A stretch of 34,947 bases of DNA from Pseudomonadota bacterium (GTDB taxonomy: Bacteria; Pseudomonadota; Gammaproteobacteria; Halothiobacillales; Halothiobacillaceae). The DNA is taken from the NCBI GenBank assembly GCA_021795795.1, contig JAJYPA010000030.1, positions 1-34,947 on the forward strand. The letters are read 5' to 3'. Position 1 is the first letter of the stretch. The number at the start of each line of letters is the position of its first letter. Position numbers and translations under genes: made by a program. Of the stretch, positions 1-8,321 are shown in pieces. Under the pieces are notes generated by a model. It was not told where the DNA came from and did no database searches. It saw only the letters and a list, made by a program, of their open reading frames with translations.

Positions 1-179
1 CGAAATTTCGCATACGCATCCTGAAGTTCCTGAATCGCGTCCATCAACGTTTCCGCGACGTACTTGCCACCAAATTCACCAAAGCGGCCGTGCTCATCCG
101 GGTATTGTGCGAAATTGAAGGTGGCTGCATCAAAGGCCGCTATGGTTGGGTTGATTTTTCGATTTTCGGGGTTATCCAA
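1..179 (-). CDS. trpB: Tryptophan synthase beta chain, N-terminal part (cut by window edge)
   Basis: Only the first 59 or so codons are inside the window; the gene runs off the left edge. The reading frame contains the typical TrpB N-terminal stretch with [14 protein letters not shown], which leads into the PLP-binding beta subunit that condenses indole with serine. I place the start at a TTG at 179-177 because an AAGGTGA Shine-Dalgarno sequence lies six bases before it and no ATG is available ahead of the conserved region. The start codon lies inside the last codons of trpF (8-nt overlap), so translation is probably coupled. A trpF-trpB order is common in proteobacteria. The identity is secure; the TTG start is inferred from the ribosome-binding site and overlap. 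Confidence 0.88.
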   Translation of the reverse strand, partial: MDNPENRKINPTIAAFDAATFNFAQYPDEHGRFGEFGGKYVAETLMDAIQELQDAYAKF

Positions 180-903
180 TTGGGTTCACCTTGTTCATAA
201 ATTCCTGAATTTTTTTAGCTGACTTGATGCCGGGTGCTGTTTCAACGCCGCTGGAAACATCAACCGCGTAAGGCTGCAAGCTCTTGATCGCTTCTCCTAC
301 GTTGGTGGCATCAAGCCCACCTGCCAATATGAAAGGTACCGATGGATATTGACCTTGCGGCCAATGTTGCCAATCGAAACGCGTGCCTGTGCCACCCAGT
401 GCGCCGGTGGCATGGCTATCCAGCAGAAAACCACGCGCTGTCGCGTGATCTGCCAATGCATGGCCAAGCAAATCACTTGATGGATCGACAAACAAATCCG
501 TGCCGAGCGCCTTGATGTACGGGCGGCCAAACTGACGGCAGTACGCACCGGTTTCATGTCCATGGAATTGCAGCAGGTCGGGCGAGAGCTTGCTGATGAC
601 GGTCTCGACCAGCGACTCGTCTGCATCTAGGAAAAGTGCTACCGATTGCACGAACGGCGGTACACGATCGAATAACGCCAAAGCCGCTTCAGGCGCGAGA
701 TTCCGCTTGCTTGCAGGCACGAACACGAACCCGACCGCATCCGCACCATACTGAACGGCCGCATCCACATCCTCCGTTCGAGTCAACCCGCAAATTTTCA
801 CCCGCGTACGCTCCGGCCGAACGAAAGAGGCGTCCTCTGCAAAGCGAGCTGATCTAGAGCTCGATTGAGCCGTCGGTATGGATGGGGCCATCTTAAGGGC
901 CAT
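172..903 (-). CDS. trpF: Phosphoribosylanthranilate isomerase
   Basis: TrpF converts N-(5-phosphoribosyl)anthranilate to CdRP in tryptophan synthesis, in the cytoplasm, as a TIM barrel. The KICGLTR motif carries the catalytic cysteine (C38 in this numbering), [19 protein letters not shown] carries the general acid Asp (D162), and AGGL and DVSSGVE are the phosphate-binding loops near the C-terminus. The open frame extends further upstream to 1056, but that part overlaps truA and does not look like TrpF. I chose ATG 903, which has GAGGA about 12 nt upstream and leaves 40 nt to truA. Even so the protein (243 aa) has about 32 residues before the usual start of the barrel, rich in Ser and Ala, which is longer than normal. 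It overlaps the trpB start by 8 nt. Confidence 0.93.
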   Translation of the reverse strand: MALKMAPSIPTAQSSSRSARFAEDASFVRPERTRVKICGLTRTEDVDAAVQYGADAVGFVFVPASKRNLAPEAALALFDRVPPFVQSVALFLDADESLVETVISKLSPDLLQFHGHETGAYCRQFGRPYIKALGTDLFVDPSSDLLGHALADHATARGFLLDSHATGALGGTGTRFDWQHWPQGQYPSVPFILAGGLDATNVGEAIKSLQPYAVDVSSGVETAPGIKSAKKIQEFMNKVNPIG

Positions 904-943
904 GGGGAAATTAATCCTCAACACGTAAATTAAAGGCAGGATT

Positions 944-1759
944 CTAGCAGCAACCCGACTGCATTTCGCAGCTAGAGGCCCAAAATATCGGTTTTGACCC
1001 GGCTTGCTTGATGCTAAACGAATCGGGATAACGAACATCGACCAGATAAAGTCCATCCGCGGGCGCTGTCATACCCGCGGCCGAACGATGCTTGGCCAGA
1101 AGAATATCCCGAAGCGAATCGGCAGGCTGCTCCCCTGCCCCCACCGGCAACAGCGTGCCCACAATAGTGCGCACCATGTGATGCAGGAAGGCGTTGGCTG
1201 TAATGTCCATATAAACGTATTCGCCCTGACGACGGAAACTCAAGGATTCAATATGGCGCACAGGGCTGATGGATTGACAATCCTTCGCGCGAAAACTACT
1301 GAAATCATGCTCACCCAGTAAATATTGACCTGCCTCGTGCATGGCACCCTCATCCAGCGAACCGCGCCACCACGTGACCCGACCGCGTTGCAGTGCAGAG
1401 CGCGTCATCCGATTCAAGATAATGTAGCGATAGCTTCGTGCGGTTGCACTGAATCGGGCATGAAACTCAGAATCAACAACTTGAGCTGACAAGATACTGA
1501 TGTCAGACGGCAGAGCCTGGGTGACACCAAGCAACCATGCCCGCTCGGAACGAATCGCCTCTGTATCAAAGTGAACAACCTGATGGCTGGCATGCACACC
1601 CGCATCGGTTCGCCCGGCACAGACCACTTCCACAGGCGAATCGGCTACGCGAGACAACGCGGTTTCAAGCCGCGCCTGGACCGAGTCGACCTCCGATTGG
1701 CGCTGCCAACCATGATAGCGGGATCCGTCGTATTCAAGGGTAAGTGCGATACGAGGCAT
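944..1759 (-). CDS. truA: tRNA pseudouridine(38-40) synthase TruA
   Basis: TruA isomerises uridines 38-40 in the anticodon arm of many tRNAs. The protein opens with RIALTLEYDGSRYHGWQRQ and has the family signature AGRTDAGVHA with the catalytic aspartate at D52. FLHHMVRTIVGTL in the second half is the other hallmark. Its 271 residues are close to the usual length of 265-280. The last ~20 residues (…FWASSCEMQSGCC) are not conserved in the family. It lies just upstream of trpF on the same strand, as is common in gammaproteobacteria (truA-trpF-trpB). No clear Shine-Dalgarno sequence is visible before ATG 1759, but the frame begins exactly where the family begins. Confidence 0.96.
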   Translation of the reverse strand: MPRIALTLEYDGSRYHGWQRQSEVDSVQARLETALSRVADSPVEVVCAGRTDAGVHASHQVVHFDTEAIRSERAWLLGVTQALPSDISILSAQVVDSEFHARFSATARSYRYIILNRMTRSALQRGRVTWWRGSLDEGAMHEAGQYLLGEHDFSSFRAKDCQSISPVRHIESLSFRRQGEYVYMDITANAFLHHMVRTIVGTLLPVGAGEQPADSLRDILLAKHRSAAGMTAPADGLYLVDVRYPDSFSIKQAGSKPIFWASSCEMQSGCC

Positions 1760-2074
1760 ATTTTGTCAGCAAGGGTAGATACGTTTAAAAACCTGCATCT
1801 TACCCAAAGATTCTGCATTGACGCTTAATCATATTTTCAACCCATCACCAACAATCAAACCTTGAACAAAACTATATTAGAAAAGACTAATAAATAACTT
1901 GTATGCAAACTTAATTTATTTACAATCAGCCGTCTTAGTAGAATCATTGCTGCGCTGATGCCCTCTTTCACGTAGTCCGATGAGTTTTGATAGACAGGTA
2001 AACTATCCGTGGCAACCCATAGAATTAAAACAATAAATTCAATTCAGGCACCATGCATAAGAGGTCCATTCACG
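1760..2074. other. Divergent intergenic region between truA and the efflux operon
   Basis: About 315 nt without a convincing gene, strikingly A+T-rich between roughly 1825 and 1925. It must hold promoters for truA (minus) and the efflux operon (plus). I see A+T-rich -10-like strings but no good -35/-10 pair, so none is called. The frame of the TolC-like gene is open through 2009-2074, with a GTG at 2009, but that part does not resemble a signal peptide; see the next entry. Confidence 0.5.
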
Positions 2075-3625
2075 GTGAAGAGCTCCATTCTGGTAACGTC
2101 AGTAATCCTATTTATTACCGCACAAGCATCCGGCTTCGCACAAACTTTACCAGTTCTTGACGGCCAAGCCACTGTGACAAAATCACAGAACGCTCAAGGT
2201 CTGAGCATTCAGCAAGCAATCCAGAATGCGCTGACGCAGAACCCGATGATGCAACAATCCCAGGCCATGATTGATCAGGCACAGGGTGCAATTCAGGAGG
2301 CTAGCGGAAATCGTTTACCGCAGCTGGATCTTTCGTTCGGAGGCATGGCTTCCAACAATGCCCTGAACGTCTTCGGCATGAAGCTGAATCAGGGGCAGGC
2401 CAACTTCAATGACTTTGGTGTGCAGCAATTTTTTCAAGAAGCCGGACCCACCTTCGGCAATCTGGCTGGCGCCAGCAGTACCCCACCTGATAGCCTCAAC
2501 CACCCCGGTTGGCACCAGAATTTTCAGACCAGCCTGAAGCTGTCGGTGCCTATTTATAACGGCGGCAAAATAAGCGGGATGAAAGCACAGGCAGAAGCCT
2601 TGTTACGTGCGGCCCAATCCGGTGACCGTGCGGCAAAACAGCAACTCATCCTGCAGGTTGTTACCGCCTATGCGGGCATTGATGCGGCACGCGCTTTTGT
2701 AAAAGTCACACAGCAGGCGGTTGAAGCGGCGAAATCCTATCGTGATTTGAGCAATAAAATGTATTTACAGGGTGTTGTTTCCAAAAGTGATCTGCTGAAA
2801 TCGGAAGTCAATCTGGGCGATATTCAACTACGGCATCAACAAGCACTGGATCAATTGGCCAACGCCAAGGATGCATTGCGTATTGTCATGGGATCACCAG
2901 GCAATCAACACTTTGAAATCAATGAGTTGATTCACATTGACAAACTGTCCGGCACCTTGGAAGAGGCACGAACCATGGCACTGCGCAACAATCCGCAGAT
3001 TCTGGCCATGGACCAACAGATAGATGCCGCTCGTTCAGGGGTATCCTCTGCGCGCTCGGTCTACAAACCGCACGTCAACCTGATGGCACAGCAGGACTGG
3101 AACAGCGAAAACCTCGGAATCAAGAACGATTCGTATACGGTGGGTGCCGTACTAAATTGGAAGATACTCGATTTCGGTGCCCGCTCAGGCCAGGTTGATC
3201 GTGCCGTCGCCGGTCTGAACGCTACCCAGTCTAATCAACAAATGGCGATCAACACCCTGATGTCACAAGTGGGTGAAACCTGGCGAGCCGCTCAACTGGC
3301 GGAGTATCGGCTGGAGTTGAAAAAACTGGCGATTTCTCAGAGCGAAGAAGCCACACGCCTTGAAAAACTGCGGTATGCGCAAGGGATTTCCACCATGACC
3401 AACTTGCTGCAAACGCAAGCTGAGCTGGATAAATCACGTGCAGAATTTTTACAGGCTCAATATGAATTGATCCTGCAACGTGCCACCTTACTATTGATGA
3501 CCGGCCAACTCGAACCGGACGCCATTTCAGCCACACCGCTGACCACCCAATCATCACTGCCCGACGCGCGGCGTTCTGCCCTTGCGCAGCCCGCCGTTCT
3601 TTCTGTTTCTAAGGTGCCTCAATAA
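2075..3625 (+). CDS. TolC family outer-membrane efflux protein
   Basis: Outer-membrane channel subunit of a tripartite pump. It has the two-fold repeated TolC architecture: alpha-helical, Gln/Ala-rich segments (about residues 40-80 and 160-260, then 280-470) and strand-forming parts such as NFQTSLKLSVPIYNGGK and YTVGAVLNWKILDFGARSG at equivalent places in the two halves. The start is chosen at GTG 2075: AAGAGG lies 10 nt upstream and the product then begins with a compact signal peptide (MKSSILVTSVILF…ASGFA, cleavage before QTLP). The earlier GTG at 2009 would add 22 residues that spoil the signal peptide. About 516 aa, a normal length. The adaptor gene starts 1 nt after the stop, so this is the first gene of a three-gene operon. 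The substrate is unknown. Confidence 0.9.
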   Translation: MKSSILVTSVILFITAQASGFAQTLPVLDGQATVTKSQNAQGLSIQQAIQNALTQNPMMQQSQAMIDQAQGAIQEASGNRLPQLDLSFGGMASNNALNVFGMKLNQGQANFNDFGVQQFFQEAGPTFGNLAGASSTPPDSLNHPGWHQNFQTSLKLSVPIYNGGKISGMKAQAEALLRAAQSGDRAAKQQLILQVVTAYAGIDAARAFVKVTQQAVEAAKSYRDLSNKMYLQGVVSKSDLLKSEVNLGDIQLRHQQALDQLANAKDALRIVMGSPGNQHFEINELIHIDKLSGTLEEARTMALRNNPQILAMDQQIDAARSGVSSARSVYKPHVNLMAQQDWNSENLGIKNDSYTVGAVLNWKILDFGARSGQVDRAVAGLNATQSNQQMAINTLMSQVGETWRAAQLAEYRLELKKLAISQSEEATRLEKLRYAQGISTMTNLLQTQAELDKSRAEFLQAQYELILQRATLLLMTGQLEPDAISATPLTTQSSLPDARRSALAQPAVLSVSKVPQ

Positions 3626-3626
3626 C

Positions 3627-4763
3627 ATGTCCGTCAATAATCGTGCTTTCGCGAAAAAAACCGTTGGTGTTGCCGCCCTCCTCGCCATTGCATCCGTACT
3701 TTCCGCTTGCGGAGGTCACGATGAGCATCCGGCTTCAGTTTCATCCCAACCCGAACTGAAGACACTGGCTGAGTTGTTCAAGGTGCAAGATCAGTCTTTG
3801 CCTGTGTTCGCATTGTTCCCGGGCTCGGTAATCACCTCCGATCAGATTTCGATTTCATCCCGGGTCATGGGCTATGTGCGGAGTGTGGATGTTCATGAAG
3901 GACAGACCGTCAAATCGGGCGAGACACTGCTCACCATCGATTCCACAGATGTCACCGGTGCAATCAATCAGGCGCGAGCCGAAGTAAACAAGGCTTACGC
4001 TTCTCTATCAGACGCAAAAAACAACTACGATCGCTACTCCTCGCTTTACAAAGAAAATGCCGTTCCAAAACAAATGTATGAGCAGATGCAAACCGCCTAC
4101 AAGGTTGCTCAAAGCAATTACTCTGCGGCACAAGCCGGGTTGAAGCAGGCAGAGTCCCAACTGACATATGTCAAAATCTCGGCCCCATTCAGCGGCACGA
4201 TAACCAGTCGGACGGTCGATGCCGGCCAAATGGCGACTCCAGGGTTCCCGTTACTTACCTTGCAGGGTAGCGGACAGAAACAAGTTGAAGTCCAGCTCAC
4301 CAGTCAGGCGTTCGCCACACTGAAGCCAGGAGAACCTGTTACCGTCCGTTACACGGACTTCCAGGGTGAACAACATCAGTTTCAGGGGCTTGTTGAACGC
4401 ATGGTCGACGCCACGGATCCTGTTACGCACACCCACACCGTCAAGATCGGTGTGCCGGAGAACGTCAATGTGCGCAGCGGTAATTATGTTGTAGTCGAGA
4501 TTGCTGTTGCCCACGAAAACGGCATGTTGGTTCCGCTTTCAGCAATCCATGATCGGGGCGGTATTCGCGGCGTGTTCGTACTTGACGATCAGAACCGTGC
4601 GTGGTTCCGGATGGTACGCCTTGGCCACGTTATCGACGGCAAGCAAGAGATCCTGTCCGGCCTTGTATCGGGCGAAAGGATTGTTACGCAATCGGATGAC
4701 CGCCTGCAAAATGGTATCGTCGTCACCAACACACCAGCAGCCAAAGAACAGCCCGCATCATGA
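3627..4763 (+). CDS. RND efflux periplasmic adaptor (membrane fusion lipoprotein)
   Basis: Periplasmic adaptor linking the permease encoded next to the TolC-like channel encoded before it. The start is ATG 3627, with AAGGTG 10 nt upstream. The product begins with a lipoprotein signal ending in LSAC (C28), so it is probably anchored to the inner membrane by lipid. Next come the split lipoyl (biotinyl-like) halves (VMGYVRSVDVHEGQTVKSGETLL at about 80-105 and VKISAPFSGTITSR at about 175-190), separated by a coiled-coil hairpin rich in Ala, Gln and Lys, then the beta-barrel and membrane-proximal domains. It overlaps the permease gene by 4 nt (ATGA). Length 378 aa is typical. The adaptor class is clear; nothing points to a substrate. 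Confidence 0.93.
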   Translation: MSVNNRAFAKKTVGVAALLAIASVLSACGGHDEHPASVSSQPELKTLAELFKVQDQSLPVFALFPGSVITSDQISISSRVMGYVRSVDVHEGQTVKSGETLLTIDSTDVTGAINQARAEVNKAYASLSDAKNNYDRYSSLYKENAVPKQMYEQMQTAYKVAQSNYSAAQAGLKQAESQLTYVKISAPFSGTITSRTVDAGQMATPGFPLLTLQGSGQKQVEVQLTSQAFATLKPGEPVTVRYTDFQGEQHQFQGLVERMVDATDPVTHTHTVKIGVPENVNVRSGNYVVVEIAVAHENGMLVPLSAIHDRGGIRGVFVLDDQNRAWFRMVRLGHVIDGKQEILSGLVSGERIVTQSDDRLQNGIVVTNTPAAKEQPAS

Positions 4764-7700
4764 GTGAACAGAAGCACACACCCAAAGACGAACCTGTGCC
4801 CAATCTCAATCTGGCCGGCAGGCTGGCGCAGACCTTTCTGCACTCCAAGATCACGGCCTTGATCATGGTGGCGCTGACATTGTTCGGCCTGATGGCCTTC
4901 TTCATCACGCCCAGGTTATACAACCCGGAAATCGTGGTGCCCGGTGCGCAGATTCTGGTGCAACGTGTCGGCAACAGCGCGTCACAGATTAAGGAGCAGG
5001 TCGTCAAACCCCTTGAAGCCATCATGGCCGGCATCAAGGGTGTCGATCACACCTACGGTTACGCCGTTAATGACATGGGCATCGTTACTGTAGCGTTTAA
5101 AGTCGGCAGCGATGAAGAGCGGAGCCTGCTTCTGCTCTATAACCAACTCTCACGCAATATGGACAAACTGCCACAAGGCACGAGCCAACCGCTGGTCAAG
5201 AGCATCGGCATCACCGACGTTCCTGTCATGACCATTACACTTAGTTCCACGCAGATGAATGGCATTGAACTGCGTGAACTTGGTCAGCGTGTACTTGATC
5301 AGCTTCAAAGTGTGCCGGATGTTGGCAACAGCGAAGTCATCGGTGGTCAAAAGCAGATCCTTTCTGTGAGCGTCAACCCACAGAAACTCAGCAGTTCGGG
5401 CATAGCGCTCAGTACCCTAATCGACCTGCTCAAGGCATCCAATGTCGTGTTACCTGCCGGGCATATCGTCAATAACAACGAACAGACGAATCTGCGGGTT
5501 AATGCTGCATTCACTAATGTTCAGGAGCTCGGTGAAATCATCATCGGCACCCACAATCAGCGGCCGGTGTTTCTGCGCGACATTGCAGACATCAAAATGG
5601 CGCCGGAAGAACACGAGCAGTACTCGCAGTTCGGCTACGGCAAAGGAAACCCAAAAGGTTATGAGATTGGTGGCAACGATCCCGCGGTCGTCTTGAACAT
5701 CGGCAAGCGGGCCGGCGCCAATGCCGTAACGGTGACTGAGCACGTTCTGGCTAAACTCAAGGTTGTTGAGCAGCAAATGGTGCCGCAAAACGTGCATGTC
5801 ACTGTGACACGAGACTACGGTAAACGAGCGGACGATGCTGTCAATTTGCTGATGGAGCATCTGATGATCGCCGTTCTGGTGGTGCTCATCATCCTGTTCT
5901 TCTTCCTCGGCTGGAGAGAAGCGCTCATCGTCACCCTCACCGTCCCACTCACCCTGTTTGTCGTGCTGGGTGTCGGTTACGTCATCGGGCAGACCATCAA
6001 CCGAATATCGTTGTTCGCGTTGATTCTGTCGCTGGGTTTGTTGGTTGACGCTGCCATCGTCGTGATTGAGAACATCCATCGTCACATCCACGAAGGCAAG
6101 GAAAAGTCTTTTGCGGATTTATTGATCCGCGCAACCAACGAAATTGGCAACCCCACCAACATTGCCACCATCGCCGTCATTCTGGCGTTCGTCCCGATGG
6201 CGTTTGTTACCGGCATGATGGGGCCATTCATGCTTCCCATCCCGATCAACGTTCCCATAGCGATGGTCGCTTCTCTTATTCTGGCCTATATCGTCGTACC
6301 CTGGACTGCCTATCTGTGGTTGCGTGGTAAGGCACATAAGGAGTTGGCTGCTTATGAGGCACGTTCTGATGAGCCCCACCGCCCTGACTTACTGCAACGC
6401 GGCTACACCCGTGTGATTCGTCCGCTGCTTGGCAGTCGGGGACTTTCGTTGTTCTTCCTGATTTTAGTACTCGTTCTGATGGTGGCTTCCATGCTGATGC
6501 CCGCATGGCAGTTCATAAGAGCGAACGGCATGAATGGCCCCTTAAGCCCAGCGGGCGTCAGCCTCAAATTGCTGCCGGAGGGCAATGTCAGCACGTTCGT
6601 GATTGAGGTGGACACACCGGCGGGGACTGCACTGGATGAGACTGGTCGCATCGTTAACAACGTGACCCAAGTGGTCTCGCAAAGCCCGTATGTAACCAAC
6701 TACCAGACGTTTCTGGGGCGCACGGGACCGCTCACGTTTGCCGGGATGGTCCGGGGCGACATGATGCGCCAAGGCAGCAATCTTGCTCAGATCCGGGTCA
6801 ATCTCGTACCTTTGCACGATCGTCCGAATACGGAAGTGGTGGCAACTGGCATTTGGAAATCACTAAAAGCCGTACGGGAAAATTCCAAACCGGCGCTAGT
6901 CAAGCTCTTCCTGACGCCGCCAGGCCCACCCGTACGCGCCCAGATTCTGGCGCGTATCCATGGACCCAACTACACTGAGCTGCGTGCAATCGCCAATGAA
7001 GTCAAAGCCAAGTTTAATGATGTCTACGGCATGATCAACGTCGATGACAGTATTACAGCGACTGCCCCGGAATATCTGATTGAAGTCGATCGCCAGAAGG
7101 CCATGCAGTCTGGCGTCATGCCCGCTCAGATCGCCCAGCTGATTCACAGTTATGTAGGCGGAGTCACGATTGGCTCGTTGCACGAATCCAATTCGGCCGA
7201 ACCGATCAATATCGTCCTGCAACTTCCGATCGCCGATCGCGCAACCATTCAAAAGGTACGTGATCTGACGATTATCGGAGCAGGCGGCAAACAGATTCCC
7301 ATCAGCAGCTTCGTTAATATCATCAAATCGAGTGTCGCCAAGCCGATCCTTGATCAGGATCAACACGAAGTCGTGTATGTACAGGGTGATTTGCTCGGTA
7401 GCTCACCGGTCTACGCCACATTGACACTGAACAAGTGGCTCGATGACATGAAGCTAAATGGTAATGTGACGTTAACCACGGCCAACCTCGGTTTTACCGA
7501 TGCTCAGCCCGATGATCTCGAAAAATATCAACTGTTGTGGGGCGGTGATATGCGTCTGACTTTGGATGTCTTCCGAGACCTCGGGGCTGCATTCATCGTT
7601 GCACTGATATTCATCTACCTCTTGCTGGTGGCCTATTATCAGTCCTTCATGCTTCCGGTCATTGTCATGGGGGCGATCCCTTTGACCTTGGTGGGTATTT

Positions 7701-8092
7701 TCCCCGGCCACTGGCTGTTTGACATGCCATTCAACGCCACCTCAATGATTGGTTTCATCGCACTTGCCGGCGTGGTTGTTCGAAACTCCCTTCTTTTGAT
7801 CGACTTCATTCTTGAATACCGCAAAGAAGGGTTTGACCTCAAGGAATCCGTTATCACAGCTGGTGCAGTCCGCTTTCGCCCGATTCTCCTGACGGCACTG
7901 GCGATTGTGTTTGGTTCTGCGGTTATGGTGACCGATCCCGTCTTCGGTGGCCTGGCTGTTTCCCTAATCTTCGGAACGCTCGCCTCTACCCTGCTGACGC
8001 TGGTGGTTATTCCCATCATGTATTATTTCTGGCAGCTGGATATTCAGATCAGGACAGAGAAAAAGGCGCGTGCCCCTGGTCAACCCACCTAA
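4760..8092 (+). CDS. RND family efflux permease, 1110 residues
   Basis: Inner-membrane proton-driven pump of the AcrB/CusA superfamily. The N-terminal TM1 (about 30-50) is followed by porter domains, a block of TM helices (about 370-560), a second periplasmic half and the C-terminal TM block (about 940-1095). The TM4 signature reads GLLVDAAIVVIEN with a single aspartate (D430) followed by Ala; AcrB has two adjacent Asp there, whereas CusA-type metal pumps have the single-Asp VDAA form. The TM10-11 signature GVVVRNSLLLIDF is intact. At 1110 aa it is longer than the usual 1020-1060. It is translated from the ATGA overlap with the adaptor and ends the operon. The substrate is unresolved: the relay residue resembles heavy-metal pumps, but overall similarity cannot be judged by eye. 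Confidence 0.94.
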   Translation: MSEQKHTPKDEPVPNLNLAGRLAQTFLHSKITALIMVALTLFGLMAFFITPRLYNPEIVVPGAQILVQRVGNSASQIKEQVVKPLEAIMAGIKGVDHTYGYAVNDMGIVTVAFKVGSDEERSLLLLYNQLSRNMDKLPQGTSQPLVKSIGITDVPVMTITLSSTQMNGIELRELGQRVLDQLQSVPDVGNSEVIGGQKQILSVSVNPQKLSSSGIALSTLIDLLKASNVVLPAGHIVNNNEQTNLRVNAAFTNVQELGEIIIGTHNQRPVFLRDIADIKMAPEEHEQYSQFGYGKGNPKGYEIGGNDPAVVLNIGKRAGANAVTVTEHVLAKLKVVEQQMVPQNVHVTVTRDYGKRADDAVNLLMEHLMIAVLVVLIILFFFLGWREALIVTLTVPLTLFVVLGVGYVIGQTINRISLFALILSLGLLVDAAIVVIENIHRHIHEGKEKSFADLLIRATNEIGNPTNIATIAVILAFVPMAFVTGMMGPFMLPIPINVPIAMVASLILAYIVVPWTAYLWLRGKAHKELAAYEARSDEPHRPDLLQRGYTRVIRPLLGSRGLSLFFLILVLVLMVASMLMPAWQFIRANGMNGPLSPAGVSLKLLPEGNVSTFVIEVDTPAGTALDETGRIVNNVTQVVSQSPYVTNYQTFLGRTGPLTFAGMVRGDMMRQGSNLAQIRVNLVPLHDRPNTEVVATGIWKSLKAVRENSKPALVKLFLTPPGPPVRAQILARIHGPNYTELRAIANEVKAKFNDVYGMINVDDSITATAPEYLIEVDRQKAMQSGVMPAQIAQLIHSYVGGVTIGSLHESNSAEPINIVLQLPIADRATIQKVRDLTIIGAGGKQIPISSFVNIIKSSVAKPILDQDQHEVVYVQGDLLGSSPVYATLTLNKWLDDMKLNGNVTLTTANLGFTDAQPDDLEKYQLLWGGDMRLTLDVFRDLGAAFIVALIFIYLLLVAYYQSFMLPVIVMGAIPLTLVGIFPGHWLFDMPFNATSMIGFIALAGVVVRNSLLLIDFILEYRKEGFDLKESVITAGAVRFRPILLTALAIVFGSAVMVTDPVFGGLAVSLIFGTLASTLLTLVVIPIMYYFWQLDIQIRTEKKARAPGQPT

Positions 8093-8183
8093 ACATAACG
8101 TCAAAATCAAGGGCGCTTCGTAAAACGCAAGGCGTTCCATCGTTGCTTCCTGCAACGACCTTGGTTCCCCGCAATGAACGTCT

Positions 8184-8214
8184 TCGAAAAAAACCCATGG
8201 AAGGGGTTTTTCGA
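8184..8214 (+). terminator. Possible terminator hairpin after the efflux operon
   Basis: TCGAAAAAAACCC and GGGGTTTTTCGA can pair with small bulges around ATGGAA, 92 nt after the permease stop. The run of T is inside the right arm rather than after it, so termination strength is uncertain. A second perfect 7-bp hairpin (TCGTTGC/GCAACGA, 8140-8158) lies just before it without a T-tract. Nothing else is recognised in 8093-8321. Confidence 0.4.
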
Positions 8215-8321
8215 GATTCCCCTTAGATGAGCAAGCGAATTTCACCACGAAACGCTACACTGATCATTCAGACTAAAAGTCTTCCATTACCTCAATTTAT
8301 ATATCCAGAGACAGTGACGCC

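Noticed and set aside
5450..6091. 213-codon open frame on minus inside the first permease gene
   Set aside because: Low-complexity, hydrophilic product rich in Asp, His and Gln, antisense to TM-coding sequence; a typical shadow frame.
8140..8158. Perfect 7-bp hairpin after the first efflux operon as a terminator
   Set aside because: No T-tract follows; the hairpin at 8184-8214 is the better candidate.
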